In this document: positions 22,799 through 33,722 of the stretch, piece after piece
Numbering within the stretch: the stretch's first letter is position 1
Layout of the letters: each line of letters begins with the position of its first letter
Program-made: the position numbers and the translations under genes
Notes under the pieces: generated by a model
What the model was told of the DNA's origin: nothing
Database searches by the model: none
What the model saw: only the letters and a program-made list of their open reading frames with translations
Assembly: GCA_022578965.1 (NCBI GenBank)
Contig: MU400726.1
Location: forward strand, 1 to 64,000
Source of the DNA: Xylaria sp. FL1777
Lineage: Eukaryota > Ascomycota > Sordariomycetes > Xylariales > Xylariaceae
Reading direction: 5' to 3'
DNA: 64,000 nucleotides

Positions 22799-23919
22799 TT
22801 ATGCGTCACGCAATTCAGCAATCTTGGCCTTGACTCTCTCCTCCTTCTCGGCCTTGGTAGACTTGGGAGTCTGGTACTTCTTGCTCTCGGCCTTCCACTG
22901 CTCCTTAGTCTTCTTAGAGCCCTCACCCTCAGCCTTCTTGAAGGGGTCCTCGCGAATGGCAGCGTGAGCCTCGGTGTACAGCTCCTCAAGGCCATCTGCT
23001 TCAATGTCATCCTCGAGATACTGGCCAAACTGGCTCTTGTATCGCTCCTCATCATCGTCGGCCAGAGTCTCCATGTACTCAGCGACGTGACCACCGTAGA
23101 TGTACTTCTTGAGGGTCTCGGCGTCAAGCTCCTCGGACTCCATGTCGAAACCGGGGAAACGGTTCTCGGAGTGAGGAATGAAGATACCACCGTCAGAAGC
23201 GCCCTTCATGGCACCGAACACGCGGGCACCGGTGGAAGTGCGGGCAAGACCAACATCGAGGAAAGCCTTGAAAGGGCGGCGCTCCTCGCCATCTTCCTCC
23301 ATGGCCTCAGTGAGGGTGTACTCTCCATCAGGCTCCTCGACACCCGTGAAAGTCTCGTCGAGGCCGAGCTTCTTGAGGACACGGCGGGCGATCAGCAGGC
23401 CGGTAGCGTAGGCGGCGGCCCAGTTAGTGAGGCCGTGGGTGATACCGTAGGCCTTGAGCTCGTGGGAGTAGGCGGAGGCGAAGACCTTGTCACCAGAGAT
23501 CTCGGAGGTGACGATCTGCATGATGATGTCGCGGTTGGTGAAGCGGACGACCAGACGGTACTTGGGAGCGTTGTACTTGTTCTTGGCCTGGGTGATCAAG
23601 CGCTTGCGGGCATAGTAGTCGGTCTTTCCCTCTCTCCTGCGCTTGTACTTCGTCTGGAAGCGACTGTTGCCGAGAAACCGGATCAGCCGACAGGCCCTGC
23701 AGAGACCAAGAAGAGAGTTACTCACCTGTAGTACGCGCTGTTCTTGACCAGCTTGTGGAAGGCCTGTCACAATATTCCCGAGTCAGCAATTTGCGCTTCA
23801 GATAATCCTCCGTATCCGAAGCATCTTGCATGGACTCTTTCAGTCTCGCGGGCGACAGGCAATTGGATTGGCCATTTCTGGCATCGCAATTGACAGAGAT
23901 GTCGGTTTCAACTCACCAT
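22799..23919 (-). CDS. rpl5: 60S ribosomal protein L5 (uL18)
   Basis: Minus-strand exons 23919-23917 (the ATG alone), 23763-23726 (38 nt) and 23663-22799 give 301 residues, the normal length for eukaryotic L5. The joins rebuild the family N-terminus (AFHKLVKNSAYYSRFQTKYK). The body carries RRREGKTDYYARKRL, NRDIIMQIV, YGLTHGL-like YGITHGL and GLLIARRVLKKLGL. L5 binds 5S rRNA and, with L11, forms the 5S particle of the large subunit. Intron 1 (153 nt) directly follows the start codon and intron 2 (62 nt) lies 41 coding nt later, the 5'-biased intron pattern common in fungal ribosomal protein genes. Codon use is strongly biased to C/G-ending codons, as in highly expressed genes, and this also creates a long antisense open frame. 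Divergent from the HAD gene. Confidence 0.97.
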
Positions 23920-24425
23920 TTTGACTGATTTGGCTGATTGGCGGCGGTATCAGCTCGTTGAACAGGTCAGGTTGGGTTGGTGATGATGGTGTTGAGCAGA
24001 GCTGTCTGAGAGGGCACTTAACAAAAAGATAGTGGGTTGGAATTTTTGTGGGTGAAAATTCGCTTGTGAAAGTCTGTAATGCTGATTGGTCGAAACAGCA
24101 GCGTGGTGGGCCACGATAAAAGCCAGGTGGGCGACGACAGAGACCGTTGTGCACAGACCACCACCTGCTGCCATTCCGAGGTCTGACAGGAGTCTCTCTC
24201 TTCAAAGCCGAGGCTCCTCCTAACTAACTAGGACCTAGGTAGGTAGTCAGTCTATGGCATCAATTCACATGACTTTACACACCTCTTTTGAGGTTGAACA
24301 CTTTCTACTCGATGTTTTCACCGTAAACCTCGACACATTCTTTTAATGACTATTCGTTGCAATATAAAGTAAATTTAAGTTATCCGTTTTGTTAATTTTA
24401 CATCAGCCGACTTAGTATCATCACC
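23920..24425. promoter_or_regulatory. Shared intergenic region of divergent rpl5 and HAD genes
   Basis: 506 bp separate the rpl5 ATG (23919, minus) from the HAD ATG (24426, plus), so both promoters must lie here. CCTAGGTAGGTAGT occurs near 24231-24245. No TATA box was convincing for rpl5. Confidence 0.5.
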
Positions 24426-25567
24426 ATGGCAGTTCAAAAGCCCCCGAAAGTGCTCTTATTTGACATTGGTGGTGTCTGCGTGAGTTGAAGACCAACAACC
24501 TCTTTCTATTGCGTAGATATTATTATGAACTAGCTGTCATACGCAATAGAGACGAAACGGCCGCTTCAAACTCTAGCTATATGTGACATCTTCAATGAAG
24601 ACGTATGAAAGCTAACGTGATCACCAGGTTGTCTCACCTTTCCAATCAATTTTAGACTACGAGCTAAGTCTCGGAATCCCGCCCGGTTGGATCAATCATT
24701 CAATTTCTAAGACGGCACCAAATGGGTTCTGGCACCGACTCGAGCGTGGAGAGATCCTCATGAACGATGCCTTTTTTGCTGGTTTTAACGAGGACTTACA
24801 CAACGCGGAGAGGTGGGCTGCTTTTTACAAGACCCAGGCAGACAAAGATTCGCGTATACCACAGGAAGTCCCTCGTGTTCCTAGGATAGATGGACGTTGG
24901 CTCTTTAATGATATGATGATCTCGTCTACGGCCCCTGACCCGTGGATGTATCCAGCCCTGCAGCGGTTGAAGGCGAGTGGTCGCTTCATTCTTGCCGCTA
25001 TGAGCAACACCGTTATTTTCCCCAACGGCCACCCGCTATATCGCGACGATTTCTACGCGGACCCGATTCGAAGTCTCTTTGATGTCTTTGTAGTAAGCAG
25101 TTTCCAGAGACACCTCCTTCTCGTTTTGGCCATATTTGGAATACAAAGCGTCAGCCAGAACAGTGTTCCAAGCCTTCAGCGGTTACGATACTACTCAAAA
25201 TGGCAATAACTGACTCTGAACATTGCAGTCCTCGGCCCATGTGGGTCTGCGAAAGCCAGACGCTCGCATGTACGAATACACGCTGCGAGAGGTGGATAAA
25301 TTCGCGCGAGCCAATGCTTCCTCGGAGAGGGGCCAGTCGCTAGGCTGGATAGATGGTGTGAACGCGACCGAGGTGCTGTTCCTAGACGACATTGGAGAGA
25401 ACCTCAAATGTGGTCGTAAAATAGGATTTCGCACTATCAAAGTCTCTCTTGGTAAGGCTTTTGAGGCCGTAGATGAGCTTGAGGCCATCACCGGCCTTCG
25501 GCTAGCTGGAGACCACCCTAGAATACCAGTAACCGCAAAGATAAACAAGCACGTGGCGAAAATATAA
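24426..25567 (+). CDS. HAD-superfamily hydrolase (class IA, epoxide-hydrolase N-domain-like)
   Basis: Exons 24426-24479, 24628-25092 and 25229-25567 give 285 residues. Both introns (148 and 136 nt) are phase 0, with GTGAGT/CACCAG and GTAAGC/TTGCAG. The four HAD motifs are present: motif I LLFDIGGV with Asp13 as the expected nucleophile; motif II SNT (144-146); motif III Lys182 in RKPD; motif IV LFLDD (226-227). Between I and II is a helical cap (class C1). The pattern, including SSAHVGLRKPD and WIDGVNATEVLFLDD, is that of the HAD-IA group related to the N-terminal domain of soluble epoxide hydrolase and ACAD10. The substrate is unknown; such proteins act as phosphatases or dehalogenase-like hydrolases. 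Motif I has Gly at the position of the second Asp (D-I-G instead of D-x-D), which is common in this subgroup but may lower phosphatase activity. Confidence 0.9.
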
Positions 25568-28500
25568 CGAACCCGATTATACACGAAATTGCGCGAGCTA
25601 GAAGCATTAATACAGCGCTATATACCGGAATTTTTCATCAACGAATTGCTTGTTATGCGGGGTGACATCACTCAGTTGACATGTCGCTGCGCTATTCGCC
25701 GTGCTAAGTTGGATCATCGCAGTGAGATTAGAGGTTTAGAGTTTATTTGTTTATTCCTTGAGTCTACTAACTGACAAATCTAGCTTCATGGAATATACTG
25801 TACACTGTAATGCAGTCTAGGCGAACCCTCATCACATTATTAAGCTAATGATCCTGATGTCACTCAATTGATTATCGACTTCATAATGCACTCTCTTCTA
25901 ACCCAGTAAGTACCAATGCCTAATCCGAACATCATCTCTTACGGAGCGATCTCACATGCAAATTTCGAATTTTACCATAGTTATATCATGAATGGATAGC
26001 GACTTCTGCTCTGAGACATTAGGCATGCCTATATAGCTTCTAGAACACCCACTGGCATATCTATTCTGATCTACGACCATAAGTGGTCATGGCCCAGCGT
26101 ATTAACGTTCTAGGCCTTGATCAATTATTGCAGCTTCAGTTACCCAACCTGCCTCAATGAATTGAATTTGGGGGCTACTCGGTTAAAATTTCATGGTCCG
26201 TTGTCGGATGCATCGCACCAGCATTGGTTAAGCGGTAGCAGGGTTCGGCCGCTCGGCCGTAAAACGGATACTCCAAAGCGCATCATGAGCCGAGGAGTTA
26301 TTTAACAAGATACACTCGATCTCACAGACGGATACTCGGAAACCCCTTGAGACAGGTAAAAGATTATGTAATGACTAATTGATAAGCTTGCATTCCGAAC
26401 AGTGGGATGTTCGAGCTGTAAAAAGGGAGGACACATTGCTGAGATATGTTATTATCGAGCTCAGGCGGTGATGTTCGTTCAAATGAGGTGATGGTCCGTA
26501 TGTTGGTAGATCTTTATTGGAGATATTAACAATAAGCTCCACAGGCAACTCAACATCAACATATGGCGTTCTAGTAACCTAATGCGCTTAAACCGTCCGA
26601 AGTCTCCGGTATGATATACATCCTCAGAATGGCAGGTGACTGCTATTTACTGTTCTCGCTTAAAAGATTTGCAAGGACCAGGAGTTCGGGACTCAAAAGA
26701 CGATTCTGAGAGTACCAAGAACAGTCACGATTTCATTCAGTTGGTCCGTTATGGTGCTCTTATTTTGCATCAGCTTATCGTATCCAAGGGGATAGACATG
26801 GTTCTGGCTTAATCAACATGGTATCAATCGGAAACACTCCTTTACGGTAACAGTGCTTCAGGATACTACATCACAGCAAGGACACCTCTCGTGCTTTCGC
26901 ACATTGTTTCAAGAGTTTAACGCCAAGAGCTTTTCCCCTCGCACCAGTACGGCATTTACTTCAGCACTGACCATCGCAATGTCACAAGCGGAAGTGCAAT
27001 CCACTCTCCCCATAGGCGTTCCAAGGAAGCCAGAAGCATGGTAAAGTGGTGAAACGTTTCCTGCTTCTAGAAGAATACTCCACTCCATCACCTAGATACT
27101 AGGTTATTCCTTGGACTGTCCTTGGCAACTGGATGTGCAGAGTAGTATAGGCGAAGATGCCTACCAACAAATCGTCGTGGGTCATTGGTTGATGAGAGAG
27201 ACCATCAGCATTCTCGTCATATCGTGACCGCCATTTCTTTTCTTGGAATGGGCACTTCTGGCTTCGATAGTCAGACTATCCTAGGAAACGAGGGGGGAAG
27301 AATGCATTCTGCAGAGGGAGCGCTCACAGTAGTTGAGTAGTCTTCTTGGCAGCAATTACCGAGAAGTTACAATACTCGTCATGTCTTGGCACTTGACAGA
27401 GAAGCGGCACGGCACAGTAGAATCTAGATGCTTTGCCTTAGAGGTGTGTTCCCCACCTGTATTAACAAAGTCTGACGCGAACGACAACAAGACACTACTG
27501 GGAGGCCAGACCAATGTTCCCCAGTCGTCTCTCGAGAATATTGAGATGATACAGCGAATAGAAGTTCAGGTGGTCAGACGACATGCTCGGTTAAGTTCTT
27601 GACGCCACTAGTGAGTTCTTTGCGATGACCCGAGAGCATCGGGACCGATGTTACGTTTAGGGCCCGGCCGCCAACTCGGCGATATTATCAGCGCGTGGTA
27701 ACACCGAGGCAAGGCTTTGGCGAGAATTTGGTAAGCAATGGGATCAAGGTTCGCTGTAACGTTGGGTATCGAGGGGAAAACACCGCATTTTTATAGCATC
27801 AAAGGGAAAAACAGCAACGGGAGACACTTGACGAGTTCAAACAAACGTGCCTTACCCCATAACCTGAACGCCTACATTCACTGATGTTAGTCAGATTATC
27901 TAAGATGGAAAGCTGAAAAGTTCTTCGCCACGCCTTACTAACGGTCATACAGCTAAGTTGGAACGGAATTGGGTTATGCTTATACGACTGGTAAGTTCAA
28001 CATCCTCCAGTTCAGCCGTACCCCTGAGGGGTAGCTGGGAAATGCCACTCTAAGATTTTCCCCATACCACCATGATGGGTATTGACGGTCTTGGAATAAA
28101 CGCAGCCATCCCGTTCCGGATCATTCAGGAGCTGCTGGAGCTGCGCCGTTAGACATGCACCTAAGATCATGTGGTGATACCCTGCCTCATGTGCCCGCCG
28201 AGCCGCTGGCCACGGTGGCGTTGAGCCATAAGAGAGCTATAGTGGAACAGATAGGATGCGTCCCAATCAGCTTTTATGGTTTACGAAGCATAGAACGCCA
28301 CCTACGGGAGTGGCTTTTTTGTGAACTTCTAAACGGGTTTTACGCTACTTAGATAGACACATCTGTAGCACTCAGGTGGAATTTGCAGGCATCGGGGGTG
28401 CGGCAATTGGCAAACTCCGGATTGGCCGGTTGAAACTGGTGAGTTTTGGTCACATCTCCAAGCTGACCACTACCTCAGAAACTATATGCCAGTGAATGGA

Positions 28501-31174
28501 GACGAGAAACCACCCTACTGTGGGGATTCTAGGGGGGACTGGGCGTCCCTAGATCAAGATAGATAGATGACGAGGCCCTCCAGGGTCACGGTGCATTCCG
28601 TTGTGGGACCTCAACTACTGTACATGCAGATGTATAGATGCGCAACGGTACCTGGTATAACGACAATATTAGCTGCAGCCAAAATGGATAGACGGTGCTG
28701 GAGTGAAGATACGAAATCGACATGGTCCATGGATGACCTGGGCCGTTAGGACCCTGGTCTCATCCCCACAGATACGATTTTGTGGCCTGAGGCTGATGCT
28801 AGTTCGCATTCAACTTCCTGCACCTACCTTCCGGGGTTCCTCGGTTTCTCGCAAGACGCCAGATATTTCCCGACTAGTTGCAGTCGCCAATTGAGATTTT
28901 CGGAATTAAGGATTGCTATATCAGGACTGGACCGCGAGAGCTTCCCAATTATGGAACGTTATAATACGGGTAAGCCGTACTTACAGGGAGCTGGTTCTTG
29001 GCATCGTCATACGCCTTAACCTCAACTTGACACTCTGAAGACTGACTAACCTTCCGCGTGACATCTTTTCCCAGCAACTCAAAGATGACCAGCTGGTGAT
29101 TCATCTTTGAAAAAACGGGAGAAGCGGAAATCTGATGTCCGTTTTCGTTAGGATTTCCTGTGAGCCTTGAACCAGCTTATGCGATCCGACCCTGTAGTAG
29201 GTCGTGTTAGCAAATTAGAGTCACATCAGCCCTTAAGCCAAGAATAACAAAGTCCAGGATCAGGTCGCATCGAGGAGTGATTATTACCCGCGCGGTTTTG
29301 ACGAGAATACACTACGGCCCATGATCCGGCATGGCGCTTTAGATAGGACAGGCCATCTTTGCGTCCCGTGGCCATCGCAACTCAATCCTGGTGTATATTG
29401 CAGCAGTGCTATCTATCCCCACGTGCGGCACAACCGGCTTCGTCACCTGCGGGACATGCGCGGAGAAGGGCCTAGTAATTGGCTTGCGTGTCCCTCCCCA
29501 ATGGAGCCGCAGCTCACAGCTCCCTTGTACTTCAGTGAATAGCAAAGACAAGATATTGCATCGACCTATACTGCTGTCGGTATGCAGTACGTGTACAATA
29601 CCCTCGCTTACTATCTGACCTCTGTACCTACGACCCGCAATAGCGGCTGCACCAGGTAATTGTAGCCCGTGGCTCAAGCCACGACTAGAAATGAAGAGAT
29701 GTGCGGGAGGGCTCTGCTGTGTTCCCTCACGAGAAGAAGCTGAAGCGCCAGGCTGGGTAAATAAGCGCTTCTATGAATAGTTCGCTTGACGTGATGACGC
29801 TGATGTTACCAGGAACCAGGCGCAAGAGAGGCTTTACATGTGGCCCACGTACAATTTATCGCCAAGATTCAATTACCGTATACACTTGGTAAATTAAGGG
29901 ACGTGCTTAGACATCATTGTCGTGAGAGCAGCCACACTGACGACAAGACGTGTGTATTATTAGTTTGTACTCTTGCAAGCTGCTAACAGACTTAACCCTT
30001 GTAACACCCATCCCTTTACCGAGCCGATTATATGAGTCAAGTGGGTCGTCAACCGTTATAGTAGCTTCAAGTAAGTTACAATCGAACTGATTCAACGCCA
30101 TCTCCGCAACCGCACTGTTCCAGATATATTCCCCAATTACTTAACTATTACAAACTGGAGTCAGTCAACACGAAAGCCATTATAAGGTTATATGGTTACC
30201 ACGACAGCGGCTTCCTCGGACTAGACGGGACCGAATAAAGTCGGGTTATAAGCACAACATCGAACAGCGAGGGTGGGTTGACTAATACGCAAGAGAACCT
30301 TACGATAGACCAGTGCATGTGGACTACGGCAACATACCCTTGTCTTCTCTCCATTCGACGCTCCCTGTTCACACCTTGTCTATACTGTTGTTAGCCCCGT
30401 CATATAGGAAAAGATATTCAGGGACATTAGTGTCTTTTTCACTTTCAGGTTGACGTCCCAGTCCGTTTCTCTCGCATACTGCATGCATGCAGGTACACAC
30501 ACATATGGGACGAGCGGAGATTAGTCGCACTTCACCTGTACCTTGGTCTAGTGTACATATGTGACGACTGGGCTGATGATATGATCGAGTTAAACGATTT
30601 TGGTTGCTCCGCGGTGCATACTGTAGACATGAGCAACGAAGGTCTAGCCAGTCAAGTAACACCTTCCAGGTTGGTTATACAGTGCTTTGTTTTGGACTTA
30701 CAGATTGGTAAGCCTCCTTTCACGAGATTCTCGTGGTGTCGGTGTGCTTAGCACAAATGTCGTTGGGCTGAACAATGTGATTATTCATACCTGATGAGTC
30801 CACTTAGAACGGCCTGGCTAGTGTAGGAGGCATGGAGGATGTTCTTCGGGTAGGCAGGGTTCCACCGCAAAGGGCTAGTCCTTTCTCACAGGACATCTGA
30901 CCCGTTAAGGTCATCGAAATCGAGTCTGGTTCCTCCAAATGTGGGCACTGATCTGGCACCTTCGGTCTTAGGAGATGCTGACGACGACGAACTGCAGCTC
31001 GATTCCCTCACACAGTCCATCTTATCGAGCGGCGGATATCTAATACAGGAACCTGTCAAGCAGCCAGCCCACGGCCTGTTGACCTTTTCTGTATTAGACT
31101 TATGCCGGACCCTTGATTATTGAATCGATAGACTGCGAAACTGTGCATGAGCCATCCTCCATGTCGTCAGGAGT
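25568..31174. other. Gene-poor 5.6-kb stretch of normal base composition
   Basis: No open frame above about 115 codons and none with family features on either strand, although base composition is balanced and not RIP-like. Several donor-consensus sites (GGTAAGC 27730, GGTAAGT 27989, GGTGAGT 28438, GGTAAGC 28968, GGTAAGC 30706) and one good branch-acceptor pair (TACTAACGGTCATACAG ending at 27952) are scattered through it. A decayed or very small-exon gene, or a long non-coding RNA, is therefore possible. I could not assemble an open frame. Confidence 0.5.
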
Positions 31175-31318
31175 GTCGACATTCGAGTTCTGGCGATACT
31201 TGCTACCCAGTACACGAAAAGTGCATGCTGGGATGCCGTCATGATGGCCATGAGGGAGAGTGTGGACGTTGCATCGTATGCGGAGACTTACGGCCAGCCC
31301 TCATGTTCGGGCGGAACT
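31175..31318 (+). repeat. Direct repeat, copy 1 (about 144 bp)
   Basis: Starts GTCGACATTCGAGTTCTGGC and ends GTTCGGGCGGAAC. It is an imperfect copy of the segment at 31329-31479, sharing TCGACATTCGAGTT, ACCCAGTACA, GCATGCTG, GGACGTTGCATC and a GCCCTC-GTT-TGGAAC or GCGGAAC end. The two copies are 10 bp apart. Confidence 0.75.
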
Positions 31319-31328
31319 AGTCACCGAA

Positions 31329-31479
31329 TATCGACATTCGAGTTTTGACGATACCTAGCAACCCAGTACAGACACAAAGGGCATGCTGAGATATTCTGTG
31401 ATATCGATGAGCAAGGCTATGTATGGGACGTTGCATCCCATACGGGGACTGTCGACTAGCCCTCGTTTTCGTGTGGAAC
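31329..31479 (+). repeat. Direct repeat, copy 2 (about 151 bp)
   Basis: Starts ATCGACATTCGAGTTTTGAC and ends CGTTTTCGTGTGGAAC; imperfect second copy of 31175-31318 with substitutions and small indels. It ends 40 bp before the putative TATA box of the laccase gene, so it may be part of its upstream regulatory region. Confidence 0.75.
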
Positions 31480-31518
31480 TGCGAGAGCGCCACTTTGCTG
31501 ACCGTCGTCGATGAGATG

Positions 31519-31526
31519 TATAAATA
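31519..31526 (+). promoter_or_regulatory. Putative TATA box of the laccase gene
   Basis: TATAAATA, 128 nt upstream of the laccase ATG at 31654, in a spacing normal for a fungal promoter with a short 5' UTR. Confidence 0.55.
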
Positions 31527-31653
31527 TGATCATGACCCTTCGTGATGATGATGATGTTCAAGCAGATACCAGCAGCGCCCAGCAGCTGATTTGGATAGTC
31601 TCTCTCTTGACCACAGTCTCTCTTGTTGGTACTTATCCAGACACTCTTTCAAC

Positions 31654-33722
31654 ATGCACTTCCTTCATCTTTTGTCTGGCCTCACAGCCATAGCTTCTCC
31701 AGCCTTCGTTGCTGCCGCCCCTTACACGACTTCTTCCGAACTCAGTAGCAGGCAGTCTGACGCCTGTGAATTCGATTCTGCCACTGCCCCTAGCTGCTGG
31801 GGCAATTACTCGCTCTCTACCAACTGGTATGATGAGGCTCCTGACACGGGCGTTATCCGGGAGTACTGGTTCGAGCTTGTGAACATGACGCTTGCTCCCG
31901 ATGGTGTTGAGCGCATGACTCTGAGTGTAAACGGATCGATACCTGGTCCAACGATTGAGGCCGATTGGGGTGACACAGTTGGTAAGTCTCCTACCACCCC
32001 GGCATTTTCCAGGAAACACCGTGCATACTAACCATCATACAGTGATTCATGTGACGAATAGTCTGCAAAATAACGGCACTAGTATTCACTGGCATGGTAT
32101 CCGTCAACAGGGCACCACTGAACAAGATGGTGTCGCCTCGATTACCCAGTGCCCCACGGCGCCAGGTGAGAGCTTAACCTACACTTGGAAAGCGACACAG
32201 GTAATTCGTTCCATAACCTTGCCATCAGAGGTGCCGCTTGTGCTAATAATCAATTAGTACGGAACCACTTGGTATCACAGTCATTTCTCCCTGCAGGCTT
32301 GGTGAGTAGATGGCCACACCCGCTATTCAAGGGATCAAGCTGACGATCTCAAAGGAACGGCGTATTTGGTGGTATAGTCATCCGAGGGCCTGCCTCTGCT
32401 CCATATGACGAAGATAAAGGCGTCATCGTGCTCAGCGACTGGCTCCATCAGACTACCGACGCGTTATACGCTAAAGCCTCAAGTGGTGCGCCACCTCAAG
32501 CCAACAATGGTCTCATCAACGGCCTCAATGTGTACGGAGACGGCGGCTCACGCTTCCAGACCGGTTTCGAGACCGGCAAGTCATACCGTCTGCGTATAGT
32601 GAACACGGCTATAGACACCATGTTCAAGTTTGGTATCGACAACCACACCTTGACGGTCATCTCAACAGACTTGGTGCCTATTGTTCCGTATGAGACAAAT
32701 ATGATCAACATCGCCATTGGCCAACGATACGATGTAGTTGTCAAAGCAGACCAGGACCCAGGCAATTACTGGATGCGCGCTATTCCCCAGCTCACTTGCA
32801 GCAATAACGAAATGACGCTTAACATTAAGGGCATTGTGACTTACGACAACCTTACTATCGAGGAGCCCGTAACAGACCCGTTTGCATACGACGATACCTG
32901 CGATGATGAGCCATATGAGAATCTTGTCCCTTTTGTTTCCCTGGATGTTGGTGCCGCCACAGATGAACAAGTTATGGACCTCGGCTTGACTGTTGTTGGC
33001 GGCTTCTTCAAGTGGACCTTAAACTCCAACACATTCCTCTCGGATTGGGGCGAGCCCAGTAAGTCACACCAAATGTACAGGTGTTGTCGTATTCTTAGCA
33101 CTAACCGTCTCTCCCCTCTAGCCCTCCAAAAAGTCTTGACTCCCGGCGCCGTCTTTAGCGACTCCGAGAACATAGTTACCCTGAACGAGACGAACACATG
33201 GACTTACCTCGTTATCGAGTCGCAGCTGGGTTTGGTAAGTGCCCTATAACCCCTTCTCTCGCTTCGCAGACGGTAGGCAACAGAGAGAAGCTAATGATTC
33301 CCCAGGAACACCCATTCCACTTGCACGGTCACGACTTCTTCCTCTTGGGTCAGGAGCCCATGCAGACTTTCACAGACGACTCGGCGCTAAACCTCGCCAA
33401 CCCGCCGCGTCGTGATGTAGCCATGCTCCCCGCGTCTGGATACCTAGCCATCGCCTTCAAGAACGACAACCCAGGCGTCTGGCTTGCACACTGCCACGTG
33501 AGTTCTTCCCTTTTCGTACCGCTCTCTCAACGCTCCCACGGCTAATCATACCGCAATATTCAGATCGGCTGGCACACATCCCAGGGTTTCGCGCTGCAGC
33601 TCGTAGAACGCAGTTCCGAAATCGCGAATACCACGAACATGGACACCCTTGACGACACCTGCACCAACTGGAACAACTACCAAGACGCCGCCGGCATCAA
33701 GCAGGATGATTCGGGCGTCTAA
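31654..33722 (+). CDS. Laccase (secreted multicopper oxidase), seven exons
   Basis: Exons 31654-31981, 32043-32200, 32258-32301, 32355-33058, 33122-33234, 33306-33497 and 33564-33722 give 565 residues. All introns are 53-71 nt with GTRAGT or GTAATT donors and AG acceptors in phase. Residues 1 to about 20 are a signal peptide (ends AFVAAA). All four copper motifs are intact: HWHG (125-128), HSH (169-171), HPFHLHGH (451-458), and HCHIGWH (511-517). The enzyme should oxidise phenols by one-electron steps at the type-1 copper, and reduce O2 to water at the trinuclear cluster, outside the cell. The residue ten after Cys512 (axial to type-1 copper) is Phe522. The C-terminus ends DSGV, the tail plug typical of ascomycete laccases. 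Several N-glycosylation sequons (NYS, NMT, NGS). The fourth intron (33059-33121) is open in frame. Confidence 0.95.

Noticed and set aside
22730..23731. 333-codon open frame on the plus strand
   Set aside because: Lies antisense over rpl5; leucine/glycine-rich translation with no family features, produced by the strong codon bias of the ribosomal protein gene.
29339..29677. 112-codon minus-strand open frame in the gene-poor stretch
   Set aside because: Begins at an ordinary ATG-like context but shows no domain, no splice partners and no codon bias; not supported.
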